A stretch of DNA of 49,993 nucleotides from an uncultured Parafilimonas sp. (GTDB taxonomy: Bacteria > Bacteroidota > Bacteroidia > Chitinophagales > Chitinophagaceae), in NCBI GenBank assembly GCA_937892395.1, contig CALAGJ010000097.1, forward strand, positions 1-49,993, written 5' to 3'. Below, piece after piece: positions 24,088 to 32,699 of the stretch. The notes beneath the pieces are model-generated. The model did no database searches. It worked only from the letters and a program-made list of their open reading frames with translations, and was not told the origin of the DNA. Each line of letters starts with the position of its first letter. Positions within the stretch are counted from its first letter, which is position 1. The translations under genes were made by a program, and so were the position numbers.

Positions 24088-25941
24088 TTAGTGTTCAAAA
24101 ATATTTACATGAAAATCATACCAAAGCACCAATACATAGATCGTCCAAATAAAATTGCCATGATTATTTTTCCCTTCAAAATATTCAGTAATATGCTTAC
24201 GCAATTTTTCCACTTCAAAGAAATGGACCAATGCTGTTGGCAAATCAAACAATTTCTCTATAATATCTTTTCTTAATGGCCCCTTCATCCATTGTTCAAT
24301 AGGAATAATGAATCCTTGCTTTTTTTGGAATGCAAATTCTGATCCCATTATACTGCTAAGGGATTTTTTTAAATTGTACTTTCCATTTTTCGAATGAATA
24401 CAATCTTTGTAAGAAAGTGATGCTGCAAATTTCAACATTGCATTACTCAAAAAAGGTACACGCAGCTCCAGTCCCGAAAACATCGTGGCTCTGTCCGTTT
24501 TCAATAAAATTCTTTGCAAATGAAACTGCAATTCAATAATTCTGGCATGATTCATTAACACATGGATATTTGTATTTGAGTCCAATTCTTTTGAAAGTGT
24601 AGAAATACTCTTAGGCCAAGATAGTTTTCCCAAAAACAGCTCTGGTACAAGCTCATAAGCACCGATATTATATAAGCGTTGATAATATAACATATCAAAA
24701 TTATCTTGATTCCAATACCCTGCCCCAATTCGTTTTTTGCCATGATAGATTTTATTCATTGAGGCCAATGGTTTTCTCAGAAAATGCGAATGGCTATAGA
24801 GTTTTGAACTCTTTAATAATTTTAAACTGCGTTGATATCCCCAAAATAGTTCATCTGCTCCATCGCCACTGAGCGCTACTGTTGCTTTTTGTTTTGTAAA
24901 AGATGCAAGATGCAATAAAGGCAAACTGGAGTGGTCCGCAAAGGGCTCACTAAATGCTGCTACATGTTGTTGTATGAGGCTTGAGGCATTGTCCAATCCA
25001 AGAAATGAAATATGATGCTTTAGTTTTGCCATATTGGCTACTGCTGCGGCTTTTGCTGATTCATCAAAATTGCTTTCTTGATTGCCTATAGTAAAGCTAT
25101 GTAGGGAACTATTTGATTTTGCTGCTAACAATGTTATCAAACTACTATCAACACCTCCTGATAAAAAACAACCAACCGGAACATCACTTACTAATTGTGC
25201 TTGCACGGCAGTTGATAATGTATTTTCTAAACTGCTATCCTTATGTACAACTGATTCTTTTGCAAATTCATAATACTGATAGGCTTGTATGGATTGCTTA
25301 TGAATGGTATAATAATGGCCTTGTGGTACCAGCCAAGTTTCTTCCAGCATTCCTAAGCCGACTGGCACATAGCCAAGTTGAAGATATTGGCCCAGTGCAT
25401 TACTATCTATACTATTGTTTTTAAAAAAAGGATGATTGATGATATGGTCATATTGAGAGCTATATACCACACCGTTTTTGTTCTGTCCAATATACAATGG
25501 TTTAATGCCCATTCTATCTCTTGCCAAAATCAATGCATCATTTTTTACATCAAAATAAGCAAAGGCAAACATGCCATCAATCATTTCTAAAGCCTTTTGA
25601 ATGCCAAGATGGATTATGGCATATAACAGTACTTCTGTGTCTGATGATGATTGCCATACAATGGAGAAGTCATTCAGCGAATGCTTTATCTCTGAAGTAT
25701 TATAGATTTCGCCATTGAAAGTGATGCAATAATTTCTATCTACAGAAAACATAGGTTGATGCCCATGTGTTGAAATGTCTCTCACTGATAGCCGCACAAA
25801 GGCGGCAAGATAATTTCGCCCATTGCTCCATAAACCACTATCATCTGGCCCCCTGTGTTTCATAGTATGTATGCACCACTGAAAATAATTTTCATCAGGC
25901 ACATCATTCGAAAAAGAAAAATAACCGACTAGTCCACACAT
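24088..25941 (-). CDS. asnB: Asparagine synthase (glutamine-hydrolysing), glycan-locus type
   Basis: This 617-residue two-domain enzyme uses glutamine-derived ammonia to amidate a carboxylate activated with ATP. Cys2 of MCGLVGYFSF is the glutaminase nucleophile, followed by MKHRGPDDSG and TFNGEIYN. The synthetase domain has the ATP-binding LSGGVDSSLITLLAAK, SFTIGNQESNFDESAKA and VALSGDGADELFWGYQRSL. Inside polysaccharide loci such proteins are thought to amidate a uronic acid residue and not to serve asparagine supply. That reading fits here but is an inference. The gene starts on the last base of the methyltransferase stop codon (TAATG), so the two are coupled. Confidence 0.9.
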   Translation of the reverse strand: MCGLVGYFSFSNDVPDENYFQWCIHTMKHRGPDDSGLWSNGRNYLAAFVRLSVRDISTHGHQPMFSVDRNYCITFNGEIYNTSEIKHSLNDFSIVWQSSSDTEVLLYAIIHLGIQKALEMIDGMFAFAYFDVKNDALILARDRMGIKPLYIGQNKNGVVYSSQYDHIINHPFFKNNSIDSNALGQYLQLGYVPVGLGMLEETWLVPQGHYYTIHKQSIQAYQYYEFAKESVVHKDSSLENTLSTAVQAQLVSDVPVGCFLSGGVDSSLITLLAAKSNSSLHSFTIGNQESNFDESAKAAAVANMAKLKHHISFLGLDNASSLIQQHVAAFSEPFADHSSLPLLHLASFTKQKATVALSGDGADELFWGYQRSLKLLKSSKLYSHSHFLRKPLASMNKIYHGKKRIGAGYWNQDNFDMLYYQRLYNIGAYELVPELFLGKLSWPKSISTLSKELDSNTNIHVLMNHARIIELQFHLQRILLKTDRATMFSGLELRVPFLSNAMLKFAASLSYKDCIHSKNGKYNLKKSLSSIMGSEFAFQKKQGFIIPIEQWMKGPLRKDIIEKLFDLPTALVHFFEVEKLRKHITEYFEGKNNHGNFIWTIYVLVLWYDFHVNIFEH

Positions 25942-26561
25942 TATTTTTGCATCAATTTTATTAATACACCAGATACCTTATACCTAAATCCAAAAAAATA
26001 TTTTATGCGATTGCGATATCCCCAAATAGGATATGCGGATTTTTTTATAGGATAGTTTTCAATGCGATTTATTGTAATCACTTTTTGATGGATGACTGCA
26101 ATATCGACATTTACAAACAATCCTACTATTTCTGTAGGCGTGGGTCTAAACATATTATCTATTGGATCTTCGTGCTTTGGATATTTATACGGCACAGTAA
26201 GTAGTAAATATCCATTAGCGGCACACCATTGCACTAAGTTTTTGCAGACAAGATTTATATCTGTAACATGCTCCAACAAATTATTGCATAACAATACAGA
26301 AAATTGATTATCGAGATGTGTATGAGCAAATGGCACTGTTACATCTGCAACCAAATCTATACCCTCGTCTAATTTTTGATCGATATGTACCACCGGAATT
26401 TGTTTGTATTCTAACGGTGCAAAAATTTCCTGATGTATATGCGGCTGAATTTGTTTTCTGAAAACCTCATTTGAAGAACCAATATTGCCTATATGGTCAT
26501 CCGATGTGAGTGATAAACATTGTAGGCATTCTGCTATCCATTGTGCTTCTTCTACAAACAT
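25941..26561 (-). CDS. Class I SAM-dependent methyltransferase
   Basis: This 206-residue protein carries a reduced Methyltransf_11-type core: VADVTVPFAHTHLDNQFSVL, then LCNNLLEHVTDINLVCKNLV and GYLLLTVPYKYPKHEDPIDN. The glycine-rich SAM loop at the N-terminus is poorly conserved (HIGNIGSSNEVF). I place the start at the ATG at 26561 (MFVEEAQWIAE), which overlaps the upstream gene by 10 bases; an in-frame TTG at 26588 is the alternative. In this locus it may methylate a sugar, perhaps the non-reducing end of the chain. Substrate assignment is inference only. Confidence 0.75.
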   Translation of the reverse strand: MFVEEAQWIAECLQCLSLTSDDHIGNIGSSNEVFRKQIQPHIHQEIFAPLEYKQIPVVHIDQKLDEGIDLVADVTVPFAHTHLDNQFSVLLCNNLLEHVTDINLVCKNLVQWCAANGYLLLTVPYKYPKHEDPIDNMFRPTPTEIVGLFVNVDIAVIHQKVITINRIENYPIKKSAYPIWGYRNRIKYFFGFRYKVSGVLIKLMQK

Positions 26562-27802
26562 GTTTTTTGGTTTATTTGGCTGATGCAAATGTTGTGAAAT
26601 TTTTTTGCTACAGCATGTAAATCATACTGGTCTAATACCTTTTTATATCCGCTATTTCCCAACTGGGCCCTCATTTGTGAATTGTTGGCCAATAATAAGA
26701 TTTTCTCAGCAAGGCTTTCCGGATTTCCGGGTTCCATCAATAGACCATCTTCATGTTCTATTATCACAGATGCAATCGCTTTTATGCCTGCCCCGATAAC
26801 AGGTTTTTTACAAGCCCATGCTTCTAAAAAAACTATACCAAAAGATTCATTTGCCGAAGGCATTACAAAAATATCGATACCATGAAAGCAGTTTATCTTT
26901 TGTTCTTCATCCAAATTTGTAAGCAGGATAATTTGTTGTGAAATTTGCATAGGCATCAGGTTGATTTGTTTTTGTAAAATGGATGCATAATCATTATCAT
27001 GTCCTGCAATGACAAGGTAAATATGCTTATTCTTTTCCCACACATTCTTCATCGCTTCCAAAAGAATGTCAAGACTTTTCATAGGGCTTATTCTGCCTAT
27101 ATACCCAACTAAGCAGGCATCTGCAGGAATATTATTTTTTGCTTTAAAATTATTTTGCCCATTGCTTTTAAAAGCATCACAATCTACTGCACATCCTACT
27201 ACCTGAATCTTTTCACTCAATACCTTTTTTGCTATTAGCATTTGTTTTTCATAAAAGGTATTTGCTAAATAGACATCAGAAAATTGTATGGCACGAAGCG
27301 TTTTTGAGGTAAACACTTTTCTGCTTTCATTGATATTAAAATGAATAGCACCTTGAAATAGAAAGGGCTTTCTTTGTTCAATCTTCATGCGCCATAAGGG
27401 ATAACGCATGTGCAGATAATTGGATGACGAAGCCACAATAATATCCGCATCAGTACGTATCATAGCTTTTTTTAGTTTTGGAGAATAAGGTCCTACAATA
27501 TGATCTGTAATGAATTCAGGAACTGATAGACCAAGCTTATTCAAAACCCTTGATATAAAAATGAATGATTTTATATGCCATCTCCAATATGGAAACCTAT
27601 GAATATGTACACCATTGATATTTTCATACTTAGGCCCTGCTTTTTTGTAGTTAAGTTTTTCAGAGCCATACAAAGAATCAATGGTAAAAACATGTATTTC
27701 ATCCTTAAAATATTGTACAAAATATTCGGCCATTTGCTGAAAGAATATCTGAGTACCTCCCACAGATGGATAATAATTTTTTACAACAAAAAGTATTTTC
27801 AC
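26552..27802 (-). CDS. Glycosyltransferase family 4, paralogue of the next gene upstream
   Basis: This is a 416-residue GT-B enzyme if it starts with the GTG at 27802, which gives the N-terminus (V)KILFVVKNYYPSVGGTQ. That aligns with MKILHVIHNYHPAKGGPQ of the neighbouring paralogue. An ATG at 27892 would add 30 residues and overlap the upstream gene. Shared blocks with the paralogue include FTIDSLYGSEKLNYKKAGP and RFPYWRWH. The donor half has IGRISPMKSLDILLEAM, LVIAGHDNDYASILQ and FVMPSANESFGIVFLEAWAC. The pair looks like a tandem duplication followed by divergence, giving two related but probably distinct specificities. Confidence 0.85.
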   Translation of the reverse strand: MKILFVVKNYYPSVGGTQIFFQQMAEYFVQYFKDEIHVFTIDSLYGSEKLNYKKAGPKYENINGVHIHRFPYWRWHIKSFIFISRVLNKLGLSVPEFITDHIVGPYSPKLKKAMIRTDADIIVASSSNYLHMRYPLWRMKIEQRKPFLFQGAIHFNINESRKVFTSKTLRAIQFSDVYLANTFYEKQMLIAKKVLSEKIQVVGCAVDCDAFKSNGQNNFKAKNNIPADACLVGYIGRISPMKSLDILLEAMKNVWEKNKHIYLVIAGHDNDYASILQKQINLMPMQISQQIILLTNLDEEQKINCFHGIDIFVMPSANESFGIVFLEAWACKKPVIGAGIKAIASVIIEHEDGLLMEPGNPESLAEKILLLANNSQMRAQLGNSGYKKVLDQYDLHAVAKKFHNICISQINQKTCL

Positions 27803-27830
27803 AATAGACTTACTTATGATTAAATGATTG

Positions 27831-29090
27831 TTATAATTGCTTATTTTCCCTTCGATTTTGTTTAAAGTTTTCAATCCCAATGGTATAAGCATGCCTGTAT
27901 TGTGCTACGATATTGTACCAATTATATTGTTGCTTTATTTTTAAATAACCTGCTTCACCCATCTGCTTGCAAAGATTGACATTCTGAATCAGTAATTCCA
28001 TTTTTTCAGCCAATGCATCTGCTTTATTTATTTCAAATAAAAATCCATCTTTAGCGTCTGCAATCACATCTGCAGCAGCTTTAGTATTTGCGCCTATAAC
28101 TGGTTTTCTACAACTCCATGCTTCTAAAAAAACAACACCAAATGACTCTCCCTTCGATCCATTTACAAATATATCTATCACATTAAATAATTCTTTCTTT
28201 TCATTGTCTTCAAAGTCTTCAATAATGATGATACGACTGTTATTGCGATAAGTTTTTTTTAACGCTACAGAATAAGGCGTTTTTGTACCTGCCAACAATA
28301 GCTTAACGGTTGGAAATTTTTGTTCAATTTTTTTAAATGCGTCAAGGAGTAATTCTACGCCTTTACCCTCTGATAATCTTCCAATATATCCCAGTACAAT
28401 TTCAGACTGCTTTAAATTAAGCTGCTCCCTTTTTGTATATACAACATCATCAGAACAGAAATATTCATCCGGCTCAATGCCGGTGCCAATCGTAATTATT
28501 TTGGCATCGCTTACTCCATAAGTATTGATGAGTTTATCTTTTTCAAAATTTGTATTTGCAATATAACAATCGCAGGCCCTGGCTCTTTTAATGACTGCTG
28601 CCTGCTGCGGCCAATTGATATGCATGTGCAGCGATCCGTACACCACAAAGGGTTTTGGAGCTTTTGTATGCATACGCCAAAAAGGATAATCACAAAAATT
28701 ATAGTTGATGGTGGATGCCATAATTATATCTGCTTCTTGACGATTCATGGCTTTATACAGCAATGGACTATCCATACCCCATCTTTTATTTAAGAGATTT
28801 TGGGGCAATGGTTTTGCAAGCATTCGCTTATACACCCTATTTGAAAAATCAATGATGGGGTAGTGCCATCTTACAAAAGGAAATCGCTGTACAGCTACTC
28901 CTGCTATGGATGTAATGGATGGGGCAATTTTTTGGTACAGTTGCATTTCAGGGCCATACAATGAGTCTGAAGTAAATACTTGCACGTCATCATGATAATC
29001 AGCAACCAGCTTTTCACTGAGTTGTTTTACTGTGTACTGGGGTCCACCTTTTGCAGGATGGTAATTATGAATGACGTGTAGAATTTTCAT
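27831..29090 (-). CDS. Glycosyltransferase family 4 (paralogue pair, first copy)
   Basis: This 419-residue GT-B enzyme has the N-terminal glycine loop MKILHVIHNYHPAKGGPQYT and a distinctive block FTSDSLYGPEMQLYQK plus RFPFVRWHYP shared with the following gene. The donor-binding half contains GYIGRLSEGKGVELLLDAFK, KLLLAGTKTPYSVALKK and FVNGSKGESFGVVFLEAWSC, with the E-x7-E glutamates in the last. It starts with ATG at 29090, inside the last 26 bases of the unassigned gene upstream, so translation is coupled. The sugar specificity is unknown. Confidence 0.88.
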   Translation of the reverse strand: MKILHVIHNYHPAKGGPQYTVKQLSEKLVADYHDDVQVFTSDSLYGPEMQLYQKIAPSITSIAGVAVQRFPFVRWHYPIIDFSNRVYKRMLAKPLPQNLLNKRWGMDSPLLYKAMNRQEADIIMASTINYNFCDYPFWRMHTKAPKPFVVYGSLHMHINWPQQAAVIKRARACDCYIANTNFEKDKLINTYGVSDAKIITIGTGIEPDEYFCSDDVVYTKREQLNLKQSEIVLGYIGRLSEGKGVELLLDAFKKIEQKFPTVKLLLAGTKTPYSVALKKTYRNNSRIIIIEDFEDNEKKELFNVIDIFVNGSKGESFGVVFLEAWSCRKPVIGANTKAAADVIADAKDGFLFEINKADALAEKMELLIQNVNLCKQMGEAGYLKIKQQYNWYNIVAQYRHAYTIGIENFKQNRRENKQL

Positions 29091-30483
29091 TGATTAGTAA
29101 TGATGCTAAGGATTGAGCTACACGCTTTGTACTCTGTCCATCTGTAAATGTAATAATGTCTTCAACACATTTTTTACATGCTGAAATATGCTGGGGTTTG
29201 TCTAAATTTTTATTCACTATTGACAATAGGTTTTCTTCTGAATCAGCAAACTGTAAAACGCCTGATGCCACTATGGATTGAAAATGTTTTTGTGTATATA
29301 TAGATTTCAAATATGGCTCACCAGCTTTATTTACATTGTCATAATATGGAGCAATTTGAGGTTTATTAAAAATACTTCCATCTATTGCCATAGAAGAGCA
29401 TAGACTGATATGTACATCACTATAAAAAAGTGTAGATACTAGTATTTTAATGTCTGTAATAGACACATTGCTGTAATTATTTTTATTGACCCCATGGGTA
29501 GGTTGATAGTAAAATATGACTGGAGATGAGCCAATAAAATTTTTCCATCTATCAATATTGCAGAGTGGATGACTCCTTAATAATATAACTGCATTCTGGT
29601 CAATATTTCCATTTTCAATTGCCTTACACAATGTGGCTGCATACTGCGGTTCTGTGGGAAAATGGACTGCTGCGCCACCTGCGTATAGAATGATTTTCTT
29701 ATCATCTGGCAAGCCCATCATGCTAAGCCATTCCTGCTTTGGCAAAACATATTCAAGCTTAAAATGAAAATCAAATTGTGGTGCTCCTGTTATACTTACT
29801 GAGCTGTGCTTGAGTGCAGGATAAATAGTTATTAATTCTTGTTGATTGAATGTATTCCAAACGAAATAATGGTCAAAAATAAATGGTTGCCATTTTCGCT
29901 TTGTTACATTATCGAAGGAATGAATAGAGGCAATTGTAGGTTTGCCCAAATGATGTAATACACGACCCATCAGATTTATTTCTTGTAAAAAAGGAGCTAC
30001 TGTAAATAGGGCATCAATCTCATGTGCTATCATCCATTGTTTGTAGAATAAATAAGGCTCTTCTGTTTTCATTAATCCCTCCTCCTTAGCAATCCAATGC
30101 TTACTTCTTCCCGGAGCTGTATAAGCTAATAGTTGATGATACCACTCTTTTAATCTGCTCTTTAATTTCCTATTTCTCGTTTTATATTTTTTATGCAAAG
30201 ACGAAGTAATCTGTATGCTTTTATGTGGGTTTAATTTTACTTCATACCAGGTATTTATTTGATCGTACAACCTATAGTAATCTGGAGAAAATCCAGGCTT
30301 TTCCACATAAAAAAATTCATAGCCTTTGCTGCTAAGTTCTGATTCTAATATTGCATCCTGCCAATACAATAAAAGTATCGGTTGCATATATTTTGCAATA
30401 TCATCTACAATGCCTGTTCTTATCAGGTGTACTACAGTACCTTGTCCATTTATGGGTATTAATATTCTTTTTTTTGAATGCAT
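29065..30483 (-). CDS. Unassigned GT-B-like protein of the polysaccharide locus
   Basis: I do not recognise the exact family of this 472-residue protein. The layout suggests a GT-B fold of the CDP-glycerol transferase or UDP-GlcNAc epimerase-like kind. The N-terminus is KRILIPINGQGTVVHLIRTG, a middle block reads SITGAPQFDFHFKLEY, then KKIILYAGGAAVHFPTEP, AVILLRSHPLCNIDRW, and a C-terminal VHISLCSSMAIDGSIFNKPQ, which mirrors the 'SSxxxdaxxxxkPxI' donor-site loop of that class. There is no signal peptide and no clear membrane helix. It follows the Wzt-like gene by 6 bases and overlaps the next gene by 26. A transferase of a sugar or sugar-alcohol phosphate is possible, unproven. Confidence 0.6.
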   Translation of the reverse strand: MHSKKRILIPINGQGTVVHLIRTGIVDDIAKYMQPILLLYWQDAILESELSSKGYEFFYVEKPGFSPDYYRLYDQINTWYEVKLNPHKSIQITSSLHKKYKTRNRKLKSRLKEWYHQLLAYTAPGRSKHWIAKEEGLMKTEEPYLFYKQWMIAHEIDALFTVAPFLQEINLMGRVLHHLGKPTIASIHSFDNVTKRKWQPFIFDHYFVWNTFNQQELITIYPALKHSSVSITGAPQFDFHFKLEYVLPKQEWLSMMGLPDDKKIILYAGGAAVHFPTEPQYAATLCKAIENGNIDQNAVILLRSHPLCNIDRWKNFIGSSPVIFYYQPTHGVNKNNYSNVSITDIKILVSTLFYSDVHISLCSSMAIDGSIFNKPQIAPYYDNVNKAGEPYLKSIYTQKHFQSIVASGVLQFADSEENLLSIVNKNLDKPQHISACKKCVEDIITFTDGQSTKRVAQSLASLLINENSTRHS

Positions 30484-30489
30484 GAATCA

Positions 30490-31773
30490 CTATTCTAAAG
30501 TCCAATGATGCTTGAAAAAAATGTACCCATTGGGTCTGGCATCTATTTTTCCTGTTTGATAAAAATCTCCCTCAATAACTTCAAAGGTCAATAAACCTTC
30601 AATATGATCTGTTACATCGGAATCATATTTTAAAATACAATCCACTGTGTAAGTGCCCGGTACCAGACTCAATGAGGGCAATACACATCTTATGGTACCA
30701 TTGTTATTTAATTGCATTAATCCATCATAAGAAGTTCTGCTCACACAAGAAAAAACGATATCCTGCACCTTATTTTTTATATGAAGAATGACAACAGGAT
30801 TTCTACCTTTTTCTTTTACAGCATACTGTATTGCCATGCAAAAACTACTTCCTGTAGATAGTTGTGTAATTTTATTTCTTTCACCATCCTCTAAGTCGAA
30901 ATTCAAAATGGTAAAATGACCATTACCCCTCACACGTTTTATATCCAGCACATCATTATGCTGTATTTGGTTTATGGGTAAAGTTGATTTTAAATAAACG
31001 TCGATGGTATCTTTTGGAATACCATTCATTTTTATAACACCCTTATCCAACAGTACGCATCTATTACACAACCGATGCACAGCAAGCATATCATGACTAA
31101 CAAACAATACGGTGCGTCCACTTTCACTGGCAACTTGTTGCATTTTACCAATACATTTTTTTTGAAACTCTGCATCGCCCACTGCCAGTACTTCATCTAT
31201 TATAAGAATGTCGGGTTCCAAATGTGCGGCCACTGCAAATGCAAGCCTAACTTTCATACCACTGCTATATCTTTTTACAGGGGTATCAATAAATTTTTCA
31301 ACCCCGCTAAATGCTACTATCTCATCAAATCTTTGTGTTACTTCTCTTTTTGTCATACCCAGCAGTGTACCGTTAAGAAATATATTTTCCCTACCGGTAA
31401 GTTCAGGATTAAACCCGGTACCAACCTCCAATAAACTGGATGCTCGTCCTGCCATTTCTATCTTCCCATTTGTAGGATAAGTAATGCGGGAAAGCAACTT
31501 CAGTAAGGTACTTTTTCCCGAACCATTTTTACCAATTATGCCCAATACATCTCCAGCATACAATTCAAGATTTATATCTTTCAAAGCCCAGATCAGTTGT
31601 TCATTATCATGCAATGAAGGGTCTTTTAAACTCCTAATTTTTTTATAGTTTTCAAAAGGTCTTATCAGTATTTTTTTTAACGCAGCTGCCATTGTTTTAT
31701 CAGACTGATATTTCATACCAATGGTATAGGCTTTTGATAAATGACTGATTCGTATGACAGGTTGTTTACTCAC
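30490..31773 (-). CDS. Wzt-type polysaccharide ABC transporter ATPase with C-terminal glycan-binding domain
   Basis: This is a 427-residue protein. Residues 1-250 form the ATPase: Walker A in GIIGKNGSGKSTLLKLLSR, the signature RYSSGMKVRLAFAVAAHLEP and Walker B in DILIIDEVLAVGDAEFQKKC. Residues about 275-427 form the beta-sandwich domain typical of Wzt proteins that recognise the modified non-reducing end of their O-polysaccharide (DVLDIKRVRGNGHFTILNFD through IEGDFYQTGKIDARPNGY). With the permease upstream it would power export of lipid-linked glycan across the inner membrane. Translation starts with GTG at 31773, 8 bases after the permease gene. Confidence 0.92.
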   Translation of the reverse strand: MSKQPVIRISHLSKAYTIGMKYQSDKTMAAALKKILIRPFENYKKIRSLKDPSLHDNEQLIWALKDINLELYAGDVLGIIGKNGSGKSTLLKLLSRITYPTNGKIEMAGRASSLLEVGTGFNPELTGRENIFLNGTLLGMTKREVTQRFDEIVAFSGVEKFIDTPVKRYSSGMKVRLAFAVAAHLEPDILIIDEVLAVGDAEFQKKCIGKMQQVASESGRTVLFVSHDMLAVHRLCNRCVLLDKGVIKMNGIPKDTIDVYLKSTLPINQIQHNDVLDIKRVRGNGHFTILNFDLEDGERNKITQLSTGSSFCMAIQYAVKEKGRNPVVILHIKNKVQDIVFSCVSRTSYDGLMQLNNNGTIRCVLPSLSLVPGTYTVDCILKYDSDVTDHIEGLLTFEVIEGDFYQTGKIDARPNGYIFFKHHWTLE

Positions 31774-31781
31774 GCAAAAGT

Positions 31782-32621
31782 TTATGCTATATCTGCAAAA
31801 AAGTTTTCCATTTTTTTAAAATAGGCAATACCAAAAAAAAATAAAATAATCGCTCCTACATAGCTGATACCAACCAGCTCCCAAGGAAATGCTTTGGTAG
31901 GGATAAAGCAAGCCCTAAAACTTTCAATAACCCCCACCATGGGGTATAAAGCATATAGTCGAAACCAGGTAGTGCCCAGCTTTTCTACAACCAATGAAGC
32001 AGGGAATGCTACAGGGGCTATGTACATAAGCAATGGCATTAAAAAATTTAGTGCAAACCTTACATCTCTAAATTGTATAACCAATGTAGAAAGCAGTGTG
32101 CCCATACCCAAAGCAGTAATGATAACCAATACAACAGGTATGGGTAAAAGCAATAAACGAATGCCTGGATTTATCTGATATACAACTAATAAAACGAGTA
32201 CTATAAACAGTGAAATAAAAAAATCCATTAGTTTGGATAATACTGGTGTAAGTGCCAGAATGATTCTGGGAAAGTAAACTTTGTTTATGAGTGCACTCGA
32301 TGATAAAAGACTATTTGCAGAAGTACTTAAACTATTTGAAAAATAGGTCCATGGTATAACAGCAAAAGCAGAAAAAAGAAAATAGGGAATGCCCATCACA
32401 TCAGGCTTTATGCCTGCCAAATATCCAAACACAACACTAAAAATTACTATTTGAAAAAGTGGATTAAGTATGGCCCATAGAAAACCTAAAATGGTTTGTT
32501 TGTATAGCACAGTAATATCCCTCCATACCATAAAAAATAGTAAATCTTTGTATCGCCATATTTCTTTTGCCGGAAAGAAAAATGGCTTATTGCTTATGTT
32601 TACTAATGGCTTTTGATTCAA
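31782..32621 (-). CDS. Wzm-type polysaccharide ABC transporter permease
   Basis: This is a 279-residue ABC-2 type permease with six hydrophobic segments. The family motifs FFMVWRDITVLYKQTILGFL, then WAILNPLFQIVIFSVVFGYL and YPMVGVIESFRACFIPTKAF are present. It forms the membrane channel of the Wzm/Wzt exporter for O-antigen, capsule or teichoic-acid-like glycans. The start is TTG at 32621 (MNQKPLVNISN); the frame closes with TAA four codons upstream and there is no ATG until well into the protein. The 78-base gap to the upstream kinase gene is the largest in the operon and may hold an internal promoter or processing site, though I found no consensus match. Confidence 0.92.
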   Translation of the reverse strand: MNQKPLVNISNKPFFFPAKEIWRYKDLLFFMVWRDITVLYKQTILGFLWAILNPLFQIVIFSVVFGYLAGIKPDVMGIPYFLFSAFAVIPWTYFSNSLSTSANSLLSSSALINKVYFPRIILALTPVLSKLMDFFISLFIVLVLLVVYQINPGIRLLLLPIPVVLVIITALGMGTLLSTLVIQFRDVRFALNFLMPLLMYIAPVAFPASLVVEKLGTTWFRLYALYPMVGVIESFRACFIPTKAFPWELVGISYVGAIILFFFGIAYFKKMENFFADIA

Positions 32622-32699
32622 TCTTTTATTTTATCTTGTTGATTGTATAAAAAATGGAGCTTTAATTTTTTTAATAGGTATATACGATAAAAAACAAAA

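Noticed and set aside
32622..32699. Internal promoter in the 78-base gap before the Wzm-like gene
   Set aside because: No TAnnTTTG or TTTG pair at a proper distance was found; the gap is AT-rich only.
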